Assembly: GCF_009741825.1 (NCBI RefSeq)
Contig: NZ_WPCA01000001.1
Coordinates: 1-64,000, forward strand
Origin: Halapricum sp. CBA1109
Lineage (GTDB): Archaea; Halobacteriota; Halobacteria; Halobacteriales; Haloarculaceae
DNA length: 64,000 bases
Direction of reading: 5' to 3'
Shown in pieces: positions 47,747 through 57,746 of this stretch (positions are counted from its first letter, which is position 1; each line of letters starts with the position of its first letter). The translations under genes and the position numbers were made by a program. The notes below the pieces were generated by a model. It was not told the origin of the DNA. It worked only from the letters and a program-made list of their open reading frames with translations, and did not search any database.

Positions 47747-49816
47747 TCACTGTGTGAAAGAATCCCCTCCATCGTAATCTGGCGTATCTTCATGTTCATC
47801 GGGTCCGACTCCACCACTCATCGAGACCGTACTTGATCTCCCCGCACTCTGCTCCATATTCGACCCTATCAGCATTTCCCTCGCTCGATTACTGGGTCGA
47901 CTTCCACCGATATATTGCCCGGCTTTCATACCCATATATGGGTTCTGAGTTACTCCACCGATCATCGCGGCTGCCCCAATTTTCGAACCAGCAACGACTG
48001 TCTTCCCGTATGCTTTCCCAGCCTTCACTCCGATCTTCCCAGGCGCTTTCCCGACTGTCTTTGAACCTTGTCCGATAGCACGAGCAGATTTTGTCCTACT
48101 CGCTGCGCTAGTGGCTTCGCTCATATGTTCGTCTGCTTTGGCGAGTTGGGAATCTCGTGCTTCGGAGAGATCAATCGTCTTGAATGACCCGTCCTGTCCC
48201 CGGTAGGTTGCTTTTTGAACATCTGCTCCATCTTTATCGCTAGCACGAATCGTATTCACTGGCACTGAGGAGACGTGCTCTGCTGGTTGCGCGTCCTGGG
48301 GGACTATACCGCGACTGACGGCCTCTTGCATATCGATCTTCTTGCTCTCCCCAGCACTGGCAATGAAGTCAGCGTTATCTCTGTGAGTCGCTGCTTTGTC
48401 AGTGGCAGCGGCTTCTACCTTTCTCATCCGGTCGACAACGGATGATCCACTCCCATGATATGCTGCACCAGCGGTCACGTAGGAAGCAGCATCTTTCGCA
48501 CCACTAGCAGCCCCCTTCGCTCTTGTCACAGCAGACCCAGTTTTACCACCACTGGCTTTGTCTGATATCGATTCTTTAGCCGACGAGACAATCTTATGCC
48601 CGACGCTAGGTGCGTTGGCCTCGACGTCCGATTGCTCCCGCTTGGCCGACATCGCGTCGCCGATGCTCTGCCGAATGCCACTGCCGATTGATGTTCCGTC
48701 GGTTGCAGCAGATGGATCGATAGCCTCGCCTGCTGCGGTGGCACCTTTACCGGCCGCAGAAGCCCCACTCGCACCGCTGGCACCTCCGGCGCCGCCACTC
48801 CCACCAGCTGCACTTCCTCCTGCTCCAGCAGCGCCTGCGCCGCCCACAGCGCCCCCTCCAGCCATTGCCGTACCTGCGGACGCCGCGGCCGCTGCGGCGA
48901 CGATCGTCGCGCCGACGACTGCACCGACTCCCATCGGCTGACCTGCCCAGGCGATCACCTTGTAGGAGACCAAGAAGATCATCAGCGGCATGAGGAGGAC
49001 GAGAGCCAGAGTGACACCGAACTCCAGGACCGTCCCACTGATTCCAGACCGTCCAGTAATCATCCCGCCACCGGCAATCAGTGCGAAGACTTTGACGACC
49101 AACGCGATGACAGGCCCAGCGAGGAGACTGTACGCTCCCATTCGAAGAAACGTCGACCCGTATTTACTGACGGATTTGAATGGTCCTTTGTTCGGATACC
49201 ACATCACCGCAAACAGCGGTGTCCCGACAAAGACAACCCACACGAGATACCACCGAAGTAACAGCAGCAACATCGTGAGTGTGAATCCGATGAACGCTAA
49301 GATTGCGATGATCGGAAGCAAGAACAGCGTAGCTGTACCACCGAGGATGCCCAGACTATCGGAGGGATTCGCCATGTTGAACGACGTTGGCAACAAGGCC
49401 AGCGTGATTTGATTCGTCGCGTCGATAGCGAATCCCCAGAGCGGCCTCGAAATGCCGATGAACAATATGACTGCAAGCCCTCTCAGGACGATCTCCCAGA
49501 GTGACCCGGAGTTCTGTTCACCAAACGGCCACGCGACGAGGTTCATGACGACTAGAATCGGGAGAACGGCGATTGCAACCGAAGCGACGTCCGACCAAGC
49601 TGTCAGCGCCTGTGCACTCCCCATCGGGTTTGAGATATCCAGTAATGGGCCAACCGAGTAGTCGATAATTCCGGAGAGAACCGCATCTGCAATCCTACGG
49701 ATGAAATTGAAGATTGCGCCTGCGATTGCGTCAGGTAAGGCTCCGACCGCTCGCCTGAGACCGCCCAAGGGGTTCGGAATCCCGATGAGGACCACCAATT
49801 GCAGCGGGATGTTCAT
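47747..49816 (-). CDS. VirB6/TrbL-like polytopic membrane protein of archaeal T4SS
   Basis: The protein has 689 residues. Six to eight TM helices lie in the first ~310 residues (for example VILFIGISRPLWGFAIDATN, LLPIIAILAFIGFTLTMLLL), followed by an Ala/Gly-rich stretch (about 320-365) and a long hydrophilic tail with many Ala-Lys repeats. This matches VirB6/TrbL channel subunits of type IV secretion systems. Its ATG directly abuts the VirB4 stop (49816/49817), so it is the last gene of the leftward transfer operon. Start MNIPLQLVVLIGIPN. Confidence 0.75.
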   Translation of the reverse strand: MNIPLQLVVLIGIPNPLGGLRRAVGALPDAIAGAIFNFIRRIADAVLSGIIDYSVGPLLDISNPMGSAQALTAWSDVASVAIAVLPILVVMNLVAWPFGEQNSGSLWEIVLRGLAVILFIGISRPLWGFAIDATNQITLALLPTSFNMANPSDSLGILGGTATLFLLPIIAILAFIGFTLTMLLLLLRWYLVWVVFVGTPLFAVMWYPNKGPFKSVSKYGSTFLRMGAYSLLAGPVIALVVKVFALIAGGGMITGRSGISGTVLEFGVTLALVLLMPLMIFLVSYKVIAWAGQPMGVGAVVGATIVAAAAAASAGTAMAGGGAVGGAGAAGAGGSAAGGSGGAGGASGASGASAAGKGATAAGEAIDPSAATDGTSIGSGIRQSIGDAMSAKREQSDVEANAPSVGHKIVSSAKESISDKASGGKTGSAVTRAKGAASGAKDAASYVTAGAAYHGSGSSVVDRMRKVEAAATDKAATHRDNADFIASAGESKKIDMQEAVSRGIVPQDAQPAEHVSSVPVNTIRASDKDGADVQKATYRGQDGSFKTIDLSEARDSQLAKADEHMSEATSAASRTKSARAIGQGSKTVGKAPGKIGVKAGKAYGKTVVAGSKIGAAAMIGGVTQNPYMGMKAGQYIGGSRPSNRAREMLIGSNMEQSAGRSSTVSMSGGVGPDEHEDTPDYDGGDSFTQ

Positions 49817-52177
49817 CTAGACCTCCTCGGTATCTCGAGTCGAGGTCGCAGGACCTAGGGAACCACCTGATTCATCAGGGTCCAGTATACTGGGGTCGAG
49901 TACTGTCACGTCCTCACTCCCGCTCTCATCGAGCGAGAGTTCGAGATCGCGGTCGCGAGACATCACGGTGGGAATATCGCTGACTTCGAATTCGTTGCTA
50001 ACTGCCGTGCTGTACGGCTGGTCGATATCCTCCGGGGCTTCGAACCCTTCCACATCTCGGAGCCACTCCCAAGGGTCGAGTTTGTCGTCGATCACCTGAT
50101 GCTCGAACGGACCGCTCCGAATTTCGAGGCGTCGACGGCCGTGAACGCTGGTCGCGAGCAAGCACTCTGAGTACCCAGAGTCCTGTCCCCGTGCAGCGGT
50201 CTGCATGAATCGAATCTCGTCTTCGGAGAGGTCGTAGTACTCTTGGGTGTCTTCGCTCACCGACTCGGCGTAGAAGAGACACTTCACGTCGCAGTTCTCG
50301 TACACCTCACGCCGATCAGCCGTCCGAACGAACTCGTGGGCTGTCTGGCTCATCAACGTCAGCCCCGCTTCGTAGTGCCGAGCGTGACGGATGAATAGGT
50401 TGATCAAATCTCTCGCTGCTGGACGTCCAAGCAGATAGTGTGCTTCGTCGAAGGTCACATCTATCTTGAACGGCGAGCGCTTCGCTTCGATATACGCCCA
50501 CGAGAGCATTGCGTGGAGGATGAGTGGCATTTCACCTGTATCGGCGAAACTGCTCATATCCATCACAACGACTCGTGAATTGAGGTCGAGATTCGTCTGG
50601 CCGTTCAGGTTGTGGTTGATACCACCCGGTTTGAACGACTCGAATTTTGGCTGGAGATTTCGAGCCAGTTCGCGATGGTGATCGGTCGGCTTGACCAGCA
50701 TCTCCGACACTGGAATAACGTACTCTCGGTCTGGGTCTTCAACGATGTCGCCGAGAATTCCGTATTCCCTGAAGACATCTAGGTCACTTGCTTCAATGAT
50801 ACCCTGCTCGTGAGCTGCTTCGAGACCACCAACGGCAACGATATCGACACCTCGGAAGAGGTCGTCGAGAATCGGCGAATCTCGGTCGTACGTCTCGTAC
50901 TGTCCAAGGATGATTCCTCGCGATAGCGCGGCGTAGTGCGCCGCCTGAATGAGTACACCCTCTTCACCAGCGGAGAGTCCATCGCGTTGCTCGAAGTGCG
51001 TATTCAGCATCTCGATGACCGAGCGAATCGTCAGGGCGTACGTATCGACACCACCTTCGAGTTCTGCATCTGAGGGAGCAGATATATCGAGCGGGTTCAC
51101 CGTGTGCTTGCCACCGAATCGAATGACTTCGCCCCCGAGGGACTTCGCGAACTTCGGATAGTCGTCGCCGGCGGGATCGAAGAAGATACACTGGACGTTC
51201 GGATCTGCAAGCAATCGACGATAGATCTCTAATTTTCGGAAGTAGGATTTTCCAGAGCCGGTCTTTCCCGAGATCGCCATCGAATGTCCAGACAGTGCGT
51301 AGCGGTCGAGAATCACGGGGCGCTTGGTATCGTCGAATCCGAACAAGATGCCATCTGGATCGTAAATCGACGGCTCGACGAAATTGAAGAACGTACCGAG
51401 GGCTTCCAGCTGGATTGGGTGTGCATTCCCGAGCGTATCCGTGCACAGCGGCGCGACCGATCCATTCGCGTCTAATTGCTGGTGCTTGATCGGCGCAAGG
51501 TCGACGTCCTGTTCGGCAAGGATTGCGTCGACGCGGCCTTTTGCGTCTTCGAGTTCTTCCTGGGAGTCGGCAATCAACTCGATGTAGATTGAGACATCGA
51601 ATAGCTTCGTCGTCCCTTTGATCACGTTTTGCAGGATACGCTGCAAATCATCGCGATCGAGCTGATCCTCGTAGGTATCGGTTCGACCTTTCTTCTCTTT
51701 GAGGCTCAGCATCGTAACCGCCTGCGTATATCGACGCTGGAGCTTCTTTCGCGTCGAACGTCCATCCCGAGGCTGGATGTGTAGCGAGAGCCGGAGGTCG
51801 ACGTCGGCCAGCGTCAGCGGCACGAGCCATCCCAGGCCCACTTTCCGTGGAAGTGATGTGACCGTCATAATCGACGTCACCTTGTCGTCGCGAATCTGGA
51901 ACTCGGGAAAGTCCTGAACGACACGCGGGGCGACAACGCGCTTGTCCTGGTCACCTCGCTCTTTCAGCGTCATCTCTGGAGTGGCGAGCTTGACGTCCTC
52001 GGCTTCCATCTGATAGGCTGCCCACTCGATATTCTCAAGCGTCGTGTCCTTGCCCAGCAGATTGAGGTAATCTATCGCGTGCTGAGTTTCGTCACCGGTC
52101 AGTTCGTCGATCGGCCGCCGCTTGGCTTCTACGTTCGGATCTTCGTTGTTGAATGCGTCAGTAATCTTCTTCAGCAT
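49817..52177 (-). CDS. VirB4/TraC-like conjugation ATPase
   Basis: The protein has 786 residues. An N-terminal VirB4-type domain (about 1-280) is followed by a RecA-like motor with Walker A SGKTGSGKSYF (about 302-310), IFFDPAGDDYPKF, Walker B DVTFDEAHYLL (about 572-580) and LMSQTAHEFV, then a short acidic tail. These are hallmarks of VirB4/TrbE/CagE ATPases, which power assembly of the transfer apparatus and can be traced across bacterial and archaeal conjugation systems. Immediately downstream of the 487-residue partner and upstream of VirB6. Confidence 0.9.
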   Translation of the reverse strand: MLKKITDAFNNEDPNVEAKRRPIDELTGDETQHAIDYLNLLGKDTTLENIEWAAYQMEAEDVKLATPEMTLKERGDQDKRVVAPRVVQDFPEFQIRDDKVTSIMTVTSLPRKVGLGWLVPLTLADVDLRLSLHIQPRDGRSTRKKLQRRYTQAVTMLSLKEKKGRTDTYEDQLDRDDLQRILQNVIKGTTKLFDVSIYIELIADSQEELEDAKGRVDAILAEQDVDLAPIKHQQLDANGSVAPLCTDTLGNAHPIQLEALGTFFNFVEPSIYDPDGILFGFDDTKRPVILDRYALSGHSMAISGKTGSGKSYFRKLEIYRRLLADPNVQCIFFDPAGDDYPKFAKSLGGEVIRFGGKHTVNPLDISAPSDAELEGGVDTYALTIRSVIEMLNTHFEQRDGLSAGEEGVLIQAAHYAALSRGIILGQYETYDRDSPILDDLFRGVDIVAVGGLEAAHEQGIIEASDLDVFREYGILGDIVEDPDREYVIPVSEMLVKPTDHHRELARNLQPKFESFKPGGINHNLNGQTNLDLNSRVVVMDMSSFADTGEMPLILHAMLSWAYIEAKRSPFKIDVTFDEAHYLLGRPAARDLINLFIRHARHYEAGLTLMSQTAHEFVRTADRREVYENCDVKCLFYAESVSEDTQEYYDLSEDEIRFMQTAARGQDSGYSECLLATSVHGRRRLEIRSGPFEHQVIDDKLDPWEWLRDVEGFEAPEDIDQPYSTAVSNEFEVSDIPTVMSRDRDLELSLDESGSEDVTVLDPSILDPDESGGSLGPATSTRDTEEV

Positions 52178-52204
52178 GGCTCTAATGATGGTACGATTTC
52201 CTCG

Positions 52205-53668
52205 CTATTCCCCAGCAGACGGCTCCGGATCGTCGATGTCTGCCTCGTTCTCATCTTCCTCGCTGAGCGCTCCACGGCGTTGGCGAACAGCCATCCCGAC
52301 AGCAAGGACGAGGATGAGTATCCCTACGCCGTAGACTTCGAGGACGGTCGTCGTCTGGCCCATATCACTGTCCCACACGGCCGGGTAGGCCGCCTGAAAC
52401 AGATAGATCGCCACGGCGATGATGCTCGAACCGAGTACGCCGAATGCTCTCGCACGTCGAGATGATGGCAGGAGGACAACGAGGCCGACGAGAAACATCG
52501 GTAGTGCGCCTGCTGCGAACAGAAACGATCCCTCTCTCAGTAGCCAGTAGTTTGCTTGTGAGGACACCGTACCGGTGGCATTGAACGTTGCGAAGGCACC
52601 GATGCCCAGCACTACGGCGAGTACGAACATCGCTACTCCTCCGTACACGCTGAGTGGCGTCGACGAATTTCGGCCTACGCCCAGCGGTGCGATATTCCGG
52701 ACGTACCATTGGAGGAGACGACTTCGGTCGACTTTTGTGACCAACTCGGGTGCGACACGACCCTGGTAAGGTAGGTCGTCGGTTTTCGGTCGGTCAGGAG
52801 TCTTCGAAAGTGCCTCAGCGTCGGCCTCTGCGAAGGTTGTCTCCAGATCCAGTTGGTCTCCGCTCACTGGGTCGATCAGCGCGTCTTCGTCGGCTCGCGT
52901 GAACGACGCATGATCAAACCCGATCGCTGGCGGCGTCCCCCTGAACGAGTGATAGAGAACACTCAGAACATCTTCCCGGTTGTCGAGTACGGTCGTCCCT
53001 ACCTCGGTCCGCGGGAGTTGTGATGCAACGCGGTGTGCGCGAGCCCAGACCTCGTCGAGATATGGTTCCTCATCGCTGATCTCTTGGGCGGATCCCATCA
53101 CCGAGAACATCCCTTGCAGCCGGTTGAGGAAGCCAGCGTTCTCGTCGTCGTCCTCTCCTTTGTTGACGCCGACTGCGACGAAGAATCGGCGGTCTCGAAC
53201 TTGCCCTTCAGATAGCATCTGGCCGAGCCACTCGACGTGGGTGAGACGTCCATACTCCAGTAGCGGCGAATCCCCGACTGTATCGACTGGTGGGACGGTC
53301 CCACCATCAGCAGAGACGGATTGTTCTTCGGCCTCTCTCTCGTCAGTCTCGACGGGTGCTGTTGTTTCAATCGCTGGCGGGCGAATGAATTGGTCGAAGT
53401 AATCACTCGCGTCGAACGGGGTCGTCATACTGAGGATCTGGGTCGGATAGGACAATCCTCGAAGGTACGTCAGGTACGCAATGTAGAGATTGGACCGTCG
53501 CTCTTCAGAGAGCGTTAGCCAGTCCCGAGGTTCGATTTCGAGCAGCATCGCATACGACGTTGGCGTCTCGATGATACCCTGGTCACGAATGTTCTCAAAG
53601 TGCAGGAGGTCGAGCGTCGACGTCTTTCCCTCCGCTCTTGCTTTGTGTGATCCCTTGCTACCGGCCAT
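52205..53668 (-). CDS. Conjugation-associated protein with VirB4 N-terminal-like domain and TM tail
   Basis: The protein has 487 residues. Residues about 15-230 (LEIEPRDWLTLSEERRSN, then YLRGLSYPTQILSMTTPFD) look like the N-terminal domain found in TrsE/VirB4-type proteins, without any P-loop. Three TM helices lie in residues about 345-465, followed by a short acidic end. It is the gene before VirB4 and overlaps the PrgI-like gene by 11 bp. Likely a membrane scaffold of the transfer channel. Confidence 0.65.
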   Translation of the reverse strand: MAGSKGSHKARAEGKTSTLDLLHFENIRDQGIIETPTSYAMLLEIEPRDWLTLSEERRSNLYIAYLTYLRGLSYPTQILSMTTPFDASDYFDQFIRPPAIETTAPVETDEREAEEQSVSADGGTVPPVDTVGDSPLLEYGRLTHVEWLGQMLSEGQVRDRRFFVAVGVNKGEDDDENAGFLNRLQGMFSVMGSAQEISDEEPYLDEVWARAHRVASQLPRTEVGTTVLDNREDVLSVLYHSFRGTPPAIGFDHASFTRADEDALIDPVSGDQLDLETTFAEADAEALSKTPDRPKTDDLPYQGRVAPELVTKVDRSRLLQWYVRNIAPLGVGRNSSTPLSVYGGVAMFVLAVVLGIGAFATFNATGTVSSQANYWLLREGSFLFAAGALPMFLVGLVVLLPSSRRARAFGVLGSSIIAVAIYLFQAAYPAVWDSDMGQTTTVLEVYGVGILILVLAVGMAVRQRRGALSEEDENEADIDDPEPSAGE

Positions 53669-54134
53669 TATCGACTCCTTCTGATTCAGTCGCCACCGGA
53701 TAGTCGGGCGTCTCTCGCTCCGCTGCTGATGATCGGAAGCTCACTTCAGCGGCCGCCGATGCTTCGTGCATCCGTGAGACGTGTGGCGGCGAGTCTCGCG
53801 TAATCCACTCATCTTGGGCGACACCTTCGGCGAAGTCATTTTCTGAGTGACCGGGATGTGACCAGGTGTAAGCGTTCGAGCCAAATCTGTGCTGGAGCAC
53901 TGCTCGCGTCCAGATCATCGGGCGTTGCCCTTTCGGCGTCTTTCTGAAGATCGTCCCACCGACTAGGAGTCCGCCGACAAACAATGGAAGCGTCACCTCT
54001 GTCGGGAAGTTCAGCGCGTGGAGGATACCACACGGTGCAATAGGCAAGGCCATTGACTCGCCGATCCGCCGGGCAGAGAATCCTCCAAGTTTGGTTTCGA
54101 GGAGGTTCGCAGCGACGGGGACTGATTGAACCAT
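53658..54134 (-). CDS. PrgI/VirB3-like small membrane protein
   Basis: The protein has 158 residues. FSARRIGESMALPI and two short hydrophobic segments (about 27-65) are followed by FRKTPKGQRPMIWTRAVLQHRFG, a layout matching PrgI/VirB3-like proteins that pair with VirB4 in type IV secretion. The hydrophilic C-terminus is Ser/Glu-rich. Its stop overlaps the next gene's start (53658-53668), and its start lies four bases after the preceding small gene. Confidence 0.65.
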   Translation of the reverse strand: MVQSVPVAANLLETKLGGFSARRIGESMALPIAPCGILHALNFPTEVTLPLFVGGLLVGGTIFRKTPKGQRPMIWTRAVLQHRFGSNAYTWSHPGHSENDFAEGVAQDEWITRDSPPHVSRMHEASAAAEVSFRSSAAERETPDYPVATESEGVDNGR

Positions 54135-54138
54135 TCAG

Positions 54139-54321
54139 TCACTCCGACTCCCCGCTCGAAGCGTTCCTCAAGCGATCTTCGGGCGGGAACGGACTCGTCG
54201 ATTCGAGCCGTTCAGCACCACGGATGGTGAGCCCTCGCCAGGAGAGCCCGTGGGTTTCACGGATGCGTTTGAGATGTTCGTACTGCTCTTCGCTCGGGAT
54301 ATTGACTCTCGTGGACTTCAT
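54139..54321 (-). CDS. Small regulator/relaxosome-like protein, paralogue 2
   Basis: The protein has 60 residues: VNIPSEEQYEHLKRIRETHG, then LSWRGLTIRGAERLE. It aligns over about 37 residues with the start of the preceding gene product (VEIQFASDEEYEVLRDVRNR, HGVQWRGMLLQGARQVE). The short beta strand plus two helices is like a ribbon-helix-helix DNA-binding unit (inferred). Start overlaps the previous stop by ATGA (54318-54321). Probably an autoregulator or accessory DNA-binding protein of the transfer operon. Confidence 0.6.
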   Translation of the reverse strand: MKSTRVNIPSEEQYEHLKRIRETHGLSWRGLTIRGAERLESTSPFPPEDRLRNASSGESE

Positions 54322-54728
54322 CGACTGGCCTCCGATTCGTCGCGAGCACTCTCTTCGGCGACATAGTTTGCTGGGGGCTCAGTCGGTGTGCCTGGGCCGT
54401 TTTCTTCCTGCGGTATTTCACCGGAAACGGGGTGTCCGAACGAGTTCGACGCTTGCGGATGGGTGTCGACTTGCTCTCTGACCTGCTGAGTACACTGTGA
54501 GCGCTGCTCAGCAGAATCCGACTTTTTCGAAAGAGATCCTGCGTGTAGATCCTCGCTGTCGAGTGTGACAGGGTCGAGCTGTAGCAGTGCCTGTCGGAGA
54601 TCGTAGCCCTCTACCTGGCGGGCTCCCTGCAGAAGCATCCCACGCCACTGCACTCCGTGTCTGTTCCGAACGTCACGAAGAACTTCGTATTCTTCGTCGC
54701 TTGCAAATTGAATTTCAACTTCGGGCAT
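54318..54728 (-). CDS. Small regulator/relaxosome-like protein, paralogue 1
   Basis: The protein has 136 residues. The N-terminal ~45 residues are homologous to the 60-residue product encoded next; the rest is polar and disordered with many Gln, Ser and Glu. It is the first gene of the leftward transfer operon, directly downstream of a promoter region with GTAGCCG(C/T)AA repeats (54836-54896) that it may bind. Function inferred from position and size. Confidence 0.6.
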   Translation of the reverse strand: MPEVEIQFASDEEYEVLRDVRNRHGVQWRGMLLQGARQVEGYDLRQALLQLDPVTLDSEDLHAGSLSKKSDSAEQRSQCTQQVREQVDTHPQASNSFGHPVSGEIPQEENGPGTPTEPPANYVAEESARDESEASR

Positions 54729-54835
54729 GATGGTTGTGATAGCGTGGCCTCGTCTGGATCAGGCCCAGTCGAGGCGTTCGATTGTGTATCACCGTCTTCT
54801 GGGTCTCGGTAGGACTTGTACATATCACGAATACG

Positions 54836-54896
54836 GTAGCCGCAATCTTACGGCGGCTGTAGGCCTACGGTCTGTGCAATCATGCGGTAGCCGTAA
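54836..54896. promoter_or_regulatory. GTAGCCG(C/T)AA repeats in the divergent transfer promoter region
   Basis: GTAGCCGCAATCTT (54836-54849) and GTAGCCGTAATCTT (54887-54900) lie 51 bp apart with an inverted-like TTACGGCGGC (54849-54858) between. They lie between the leftward (54728) and rightward (55004) operons. The same word occurs before the VirB2-like gene at 59208-59217, so this is a likely operator family of the conjugation genes. The rest of the gap is unremarkable. Confidence 0.55.
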
Positions 54897-55003
54897 TCTT
54901 CGAGGCTATTTCTCCCTCTTTCGCGAATCAGTGTGTTGATGATACGGTCTATGGGTCCTCACACTTCGCCGACTGACCGGGTGGGGCCCAGCCCGAACCT
55001 ACC

Positions 55004-55354
55004 ATGAAATCGCAATTCACCGCCACTATACTGGAACAAGCGGTATCACACACGCTCGCATTCACACCCTCGTCAGAACAGACTGGTATCCCGGTGCAGG
55101 TTCTATTGGGGTCCATCCTTCAGGTCGGAAGTGGCCTCGCAACCGCCCTCACGTTCCCACCCTGGGTTGCTGAAGCCCTAACCCTCACAGGCTTCTGCAT
55201 TCTGGGGATTGGACTTATGGCCCGCTACGGCGGCTTCAGCTACAAATCCCGCCAGTGGGGACAGCGAATGACGTTCTTCGGCGTGTTTATGATCGTCGCT
55301 GGATTCGGCTTCAACGCCATCATTAACCTCTTGACATATGTCCTCTCTCCGTGA
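55004..55354 (+). CDS. Small membrane protein of the rightward transfer operon
   Basis: The protein has 116 residues. Three TM helices are predicted (about 28-50, 52-69, 86-114) with a basic loop RYGGFSYKSRQWGQR. Size and topology resemble the VirB2-like protein at 59268, though without a signal peptide. The stop overlaps the start of the large surface protein gene (55338), so both are co-expressed. Perhaps a channel or pilin-like subunit; not certain. Confidence 0.6.
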   Translation: MKSQFTATILEQAVSHTLAFTPSSEQTGIPVQVLLGSILQVGSGLATALTFPPWVAEALTLTGFCILGIGLMARYGGFSYKSRQWGQRMTFFGVFMIVAGFGFNAIINLLTYVLSP

Positions 55355-57638
55355 ATCTGTCCCTCGAGCGGCTGCATCGTGCAAGACCCTTCCGACGGTC
55401 GTCCTCGTGTGCCTCCTCTTGAGCTCGACTGCGATGGCAGGCTCACTCGCGCAGGGACCAGCAGCCAACCAAAGCTCACCAACGATTCCCGAACCAGAAC
55501 CTGGTGTCGAGCGGACATACAATGATACCTACCGAATCTTGGCGAGTGAGGATGAAGACCCGCTGTTCAACACCAGCACTCTCAGGGTTCCTGTGTTCCA
55601 CGACGATGGGTCGCTCACGTACGAGAACGAGACCTTCGGGATATTCCCCGTCCAACTCGACCCACGCAGTCTCCGACCGAGTGATGCGCTTCTCGTAGCA
55701 TACGAGACTGATGTCTACCAGACCTCACTGTACGACAAATCGGGGACGATTCCCCACCGGGACACGTGGGTCCCTCTGGATGAATATAGTCACCTCCGCA
55801 CGAGCATTATCCAACTCTCGAACGTAACCGCACTAGAGCCGACTAGTATCTCAGGAAACTACAGGGTCGAGGCGCTCAACCATCTCGGGTACTGGCATCC
55901 AGTGTACAACGCTGATGTCCAAGAAGACGACTCTCCAGATGGCTATTTTGTAGCCAACCCATCCAGCGCGATTGTTCACGTCCCTACTGGTGAGTGGGTG
56001 AGTACACGCCGCTGGAAGGCTGTCAAGGAACTCCTTCGGTATTCCGAAGATGCTGATCCTGCCGTTGCGAGAGAGCGAGTCGCGATCCCGATGGAGGAAG
56101 GCGAAGAACTCTATCCGGTCAGTAACGGTGGGAGCATCAACCGACAGTGGCAGAGACCCACCAATGTCGTCCGTGACACGTACGTCGGAATCGCAGACGT
56201 CCCACCAGCAGCGTGGTATCGCGGCCGGTACGTCACCCGCGACTGGGACACCACGGCTGCCGTCCCATGGGATTACCGCCTCGAAATTCCGGATGAGTAC
56301 TCCGTCTCTGATACCTGCCGACACGTCCATACCATCAACAATTCGACGGTGATCCACAACCACCCTCGAACGAAGTGGGCTGAATATACGCTCGAAAGTC
56401 ACGACGCCGTCGTAGATGTCTGGATCGGTAACGGGTCATACACTGCCGATATGAACTTGCAGTTTTCGTCTGGAATGTGGGCTCTCGGTCAGCCCTACAT
56501 GAGCTGGAAGCCATCGCTCTCTGCAGGAGCATACGAAATCACTGCCGAAGTCAATGTCACAGCCTCTGTTCTGGAACGCTACGGTATCACCAGTGCTGAG
56601 TGCACCTCCTATGATAGAGAGCGCTTCCAAAATGTGACGCACGTCGTGTCGTATTCTGTTCCGGTCCAGATCGTCGACGACGAATCTGCAGCTCTTCAGA
56701 TCGACGCAACGTACTACGACCGTCGAGGAGACGATATTATCCATATTGAATGGTCTGGGAACCAGACGCTCGCTGCCGCGCCATGGCAACAGATCACCGC
56801 CACGTTCGGAAACACTCGTCTTCATCTGGGCTCGCCGTGGCGCTTCTATCCCGTGTCGCAGAGTGACGCTGTCGAGGAACGCTCAGCTAATGAGACTACT
56901 ACTATTTCTTCTGGCCACTCATTCAGCGATACATATCCACGTCTGCTCCGGAATCGGGTCGCGGTCGGAAACGTCTCTCTCTATTTGGATGAACCAGCAA
57001 ATGAGTCCTCCTGGTGGCGAGGAGACTACGCCGAAATCAACCGAATCGTGCCGGGAACGTCACTCCCATCGACGATCATCGCTCCTGACAACGCGCGCCC
57101 CTCCCCGCTCTACGACGAGGTCGCAGGATATGTCGAGACGCTTGATCGAGAACTCGGAGAAGACGTCGAATTCAGAGCGACGACCATCTTCGAGAAGGAG
57201 ATCGGAGGCACCTCTCTGTCGGTTGTTCCCTACAGAGATGCTAAAATCACAGTCTGGATCGATGATTCTAGTGGCACTGATGTCCTGCAAATGCAGCTTA
57301 CAGATGCGCAATCAGGCGCGCCACTCGCCGGTCGAGAACTTTCGCTCACCGGTGCCTCCGAGTCAAATGTGACGACCGACAGCTCAGGTATGGCCACTGC
57401 TGTTCCACAGGGGAGCGTTGTTCGTGCTACGTTCGAGGGCGATCCCTGGCAAAGTTCTCGCACAACGTACTACATGGAGGATACCGCTGCTGTGATGACG
57501 GGCTTCGCAGCATCAGCAGCGCTCAACGATTTCTTCGGCTATCTCAATATCGGCGTCTCTAATACCGTACTCCTGATCGAATGGGTGGCTCTGGCAATCC
57601 TATCGATCTGGTGGATTCGTCGAAACAAAGACACGTGA
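55338..57638 (+). CDS. Large exported surface protein with C-terminal membrane anchor
   Basis: The protein has 766 residues. A signal peptide (MSSLRESVPRAAAS, then VVLVCLLLSSTAMAGSLAQG, cleavage about residue 38) precedes a long beta-rich, Asn-X-Ser/Thr-rich extracellular region and a carboxypeptidase-regulatory-like or Ig-like module (VLQMQLTDAQSGAPLAGREL). A terminal TM helix (LLIEWVALAILSIWWI) is followed by a few basic residues. Likely N-glycosylated as is usual in haloarchaea. Its place between transfer genes suggests a cell-contact or mating-pair protein. Confidence 0.65.
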   Translation: MSSLRESVPRAAASCKTLPTVVLVCLLLSSTAMAGSLAQGPAANQSSPTIPEPEPGVERTYNDTYRILASEDEDPLFNTSTLRVPVFHDDGSLTYENETFGIFPVQLDPRSLRPSDALLVAYETDVYQTSLYDKSGTIPHRDTWVPLDEYSHLRTSIIQLSNVTALEPTSISGNYRVEALNHLGYWHPVYNADVQEDDSPDGYFVANPSSAIVHVPTGEWVSTRRWKAVKELLRYSEDADPAVARERVAIPMEEGEELYPVSNGGSINRQWQRPTNVVRDTYVGIADVPPAAWYRGRYVTRDWDTTAAVPWDYRLEIPDEYSVSDTCRHVHTINNSTVIHNHPRTKWAEYTLESHDAVVDVWIGNGSYTADMNLQFSSGMWALGQPYMSWKPSLSAGAYEITAEVNVTASVLERYGITSAECTSYDRERFQNVTHVVSYSVPVQIVDDESAALQIDATYYDRRGDDIIHIEWSGNQTLAAAPWQQITATFGNTRLHLGSPWRFYPVSQSDAVEERSANETTTISSGHSFSDTYPRLLRNRVAVGNVSLYLDEPANESSWWRGDYAEINRIVPGTSLPSTIIAPDNARPSPLYDEVAGYVETLDRELGEDVEFRATTIFEKEIGGTSLSVVPYRDAKITVWIDDSSGTDVLQMQLTDAQSGAPLAGRELSLTGASESNVTTDSSGMATAVPQGSVVRATFEGDPWQSSRTTYYMEDTAAVMTGFAASAALNDFFGYLNIGVSNTVLLIEWVALAILSIWWIRRNKDT

Positions 57639-57746
57639 TTCTGCTCCGTTGAAATCTTATTGTGGTGTCAGAAATGGTGTGCTGGATATAGAGGGTCAGT
57701 TCAGCAGACTGTATTTAGGATTCTCCGATAATTTCTGTTATCGTGT

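Noticed and set aside
48526-48941. Ala/Pro-rich frames opposite the VirB6-like gene
   Set aside because: Produced by the Ala/Gly low-complexity segment of VirB6 read in other frames.
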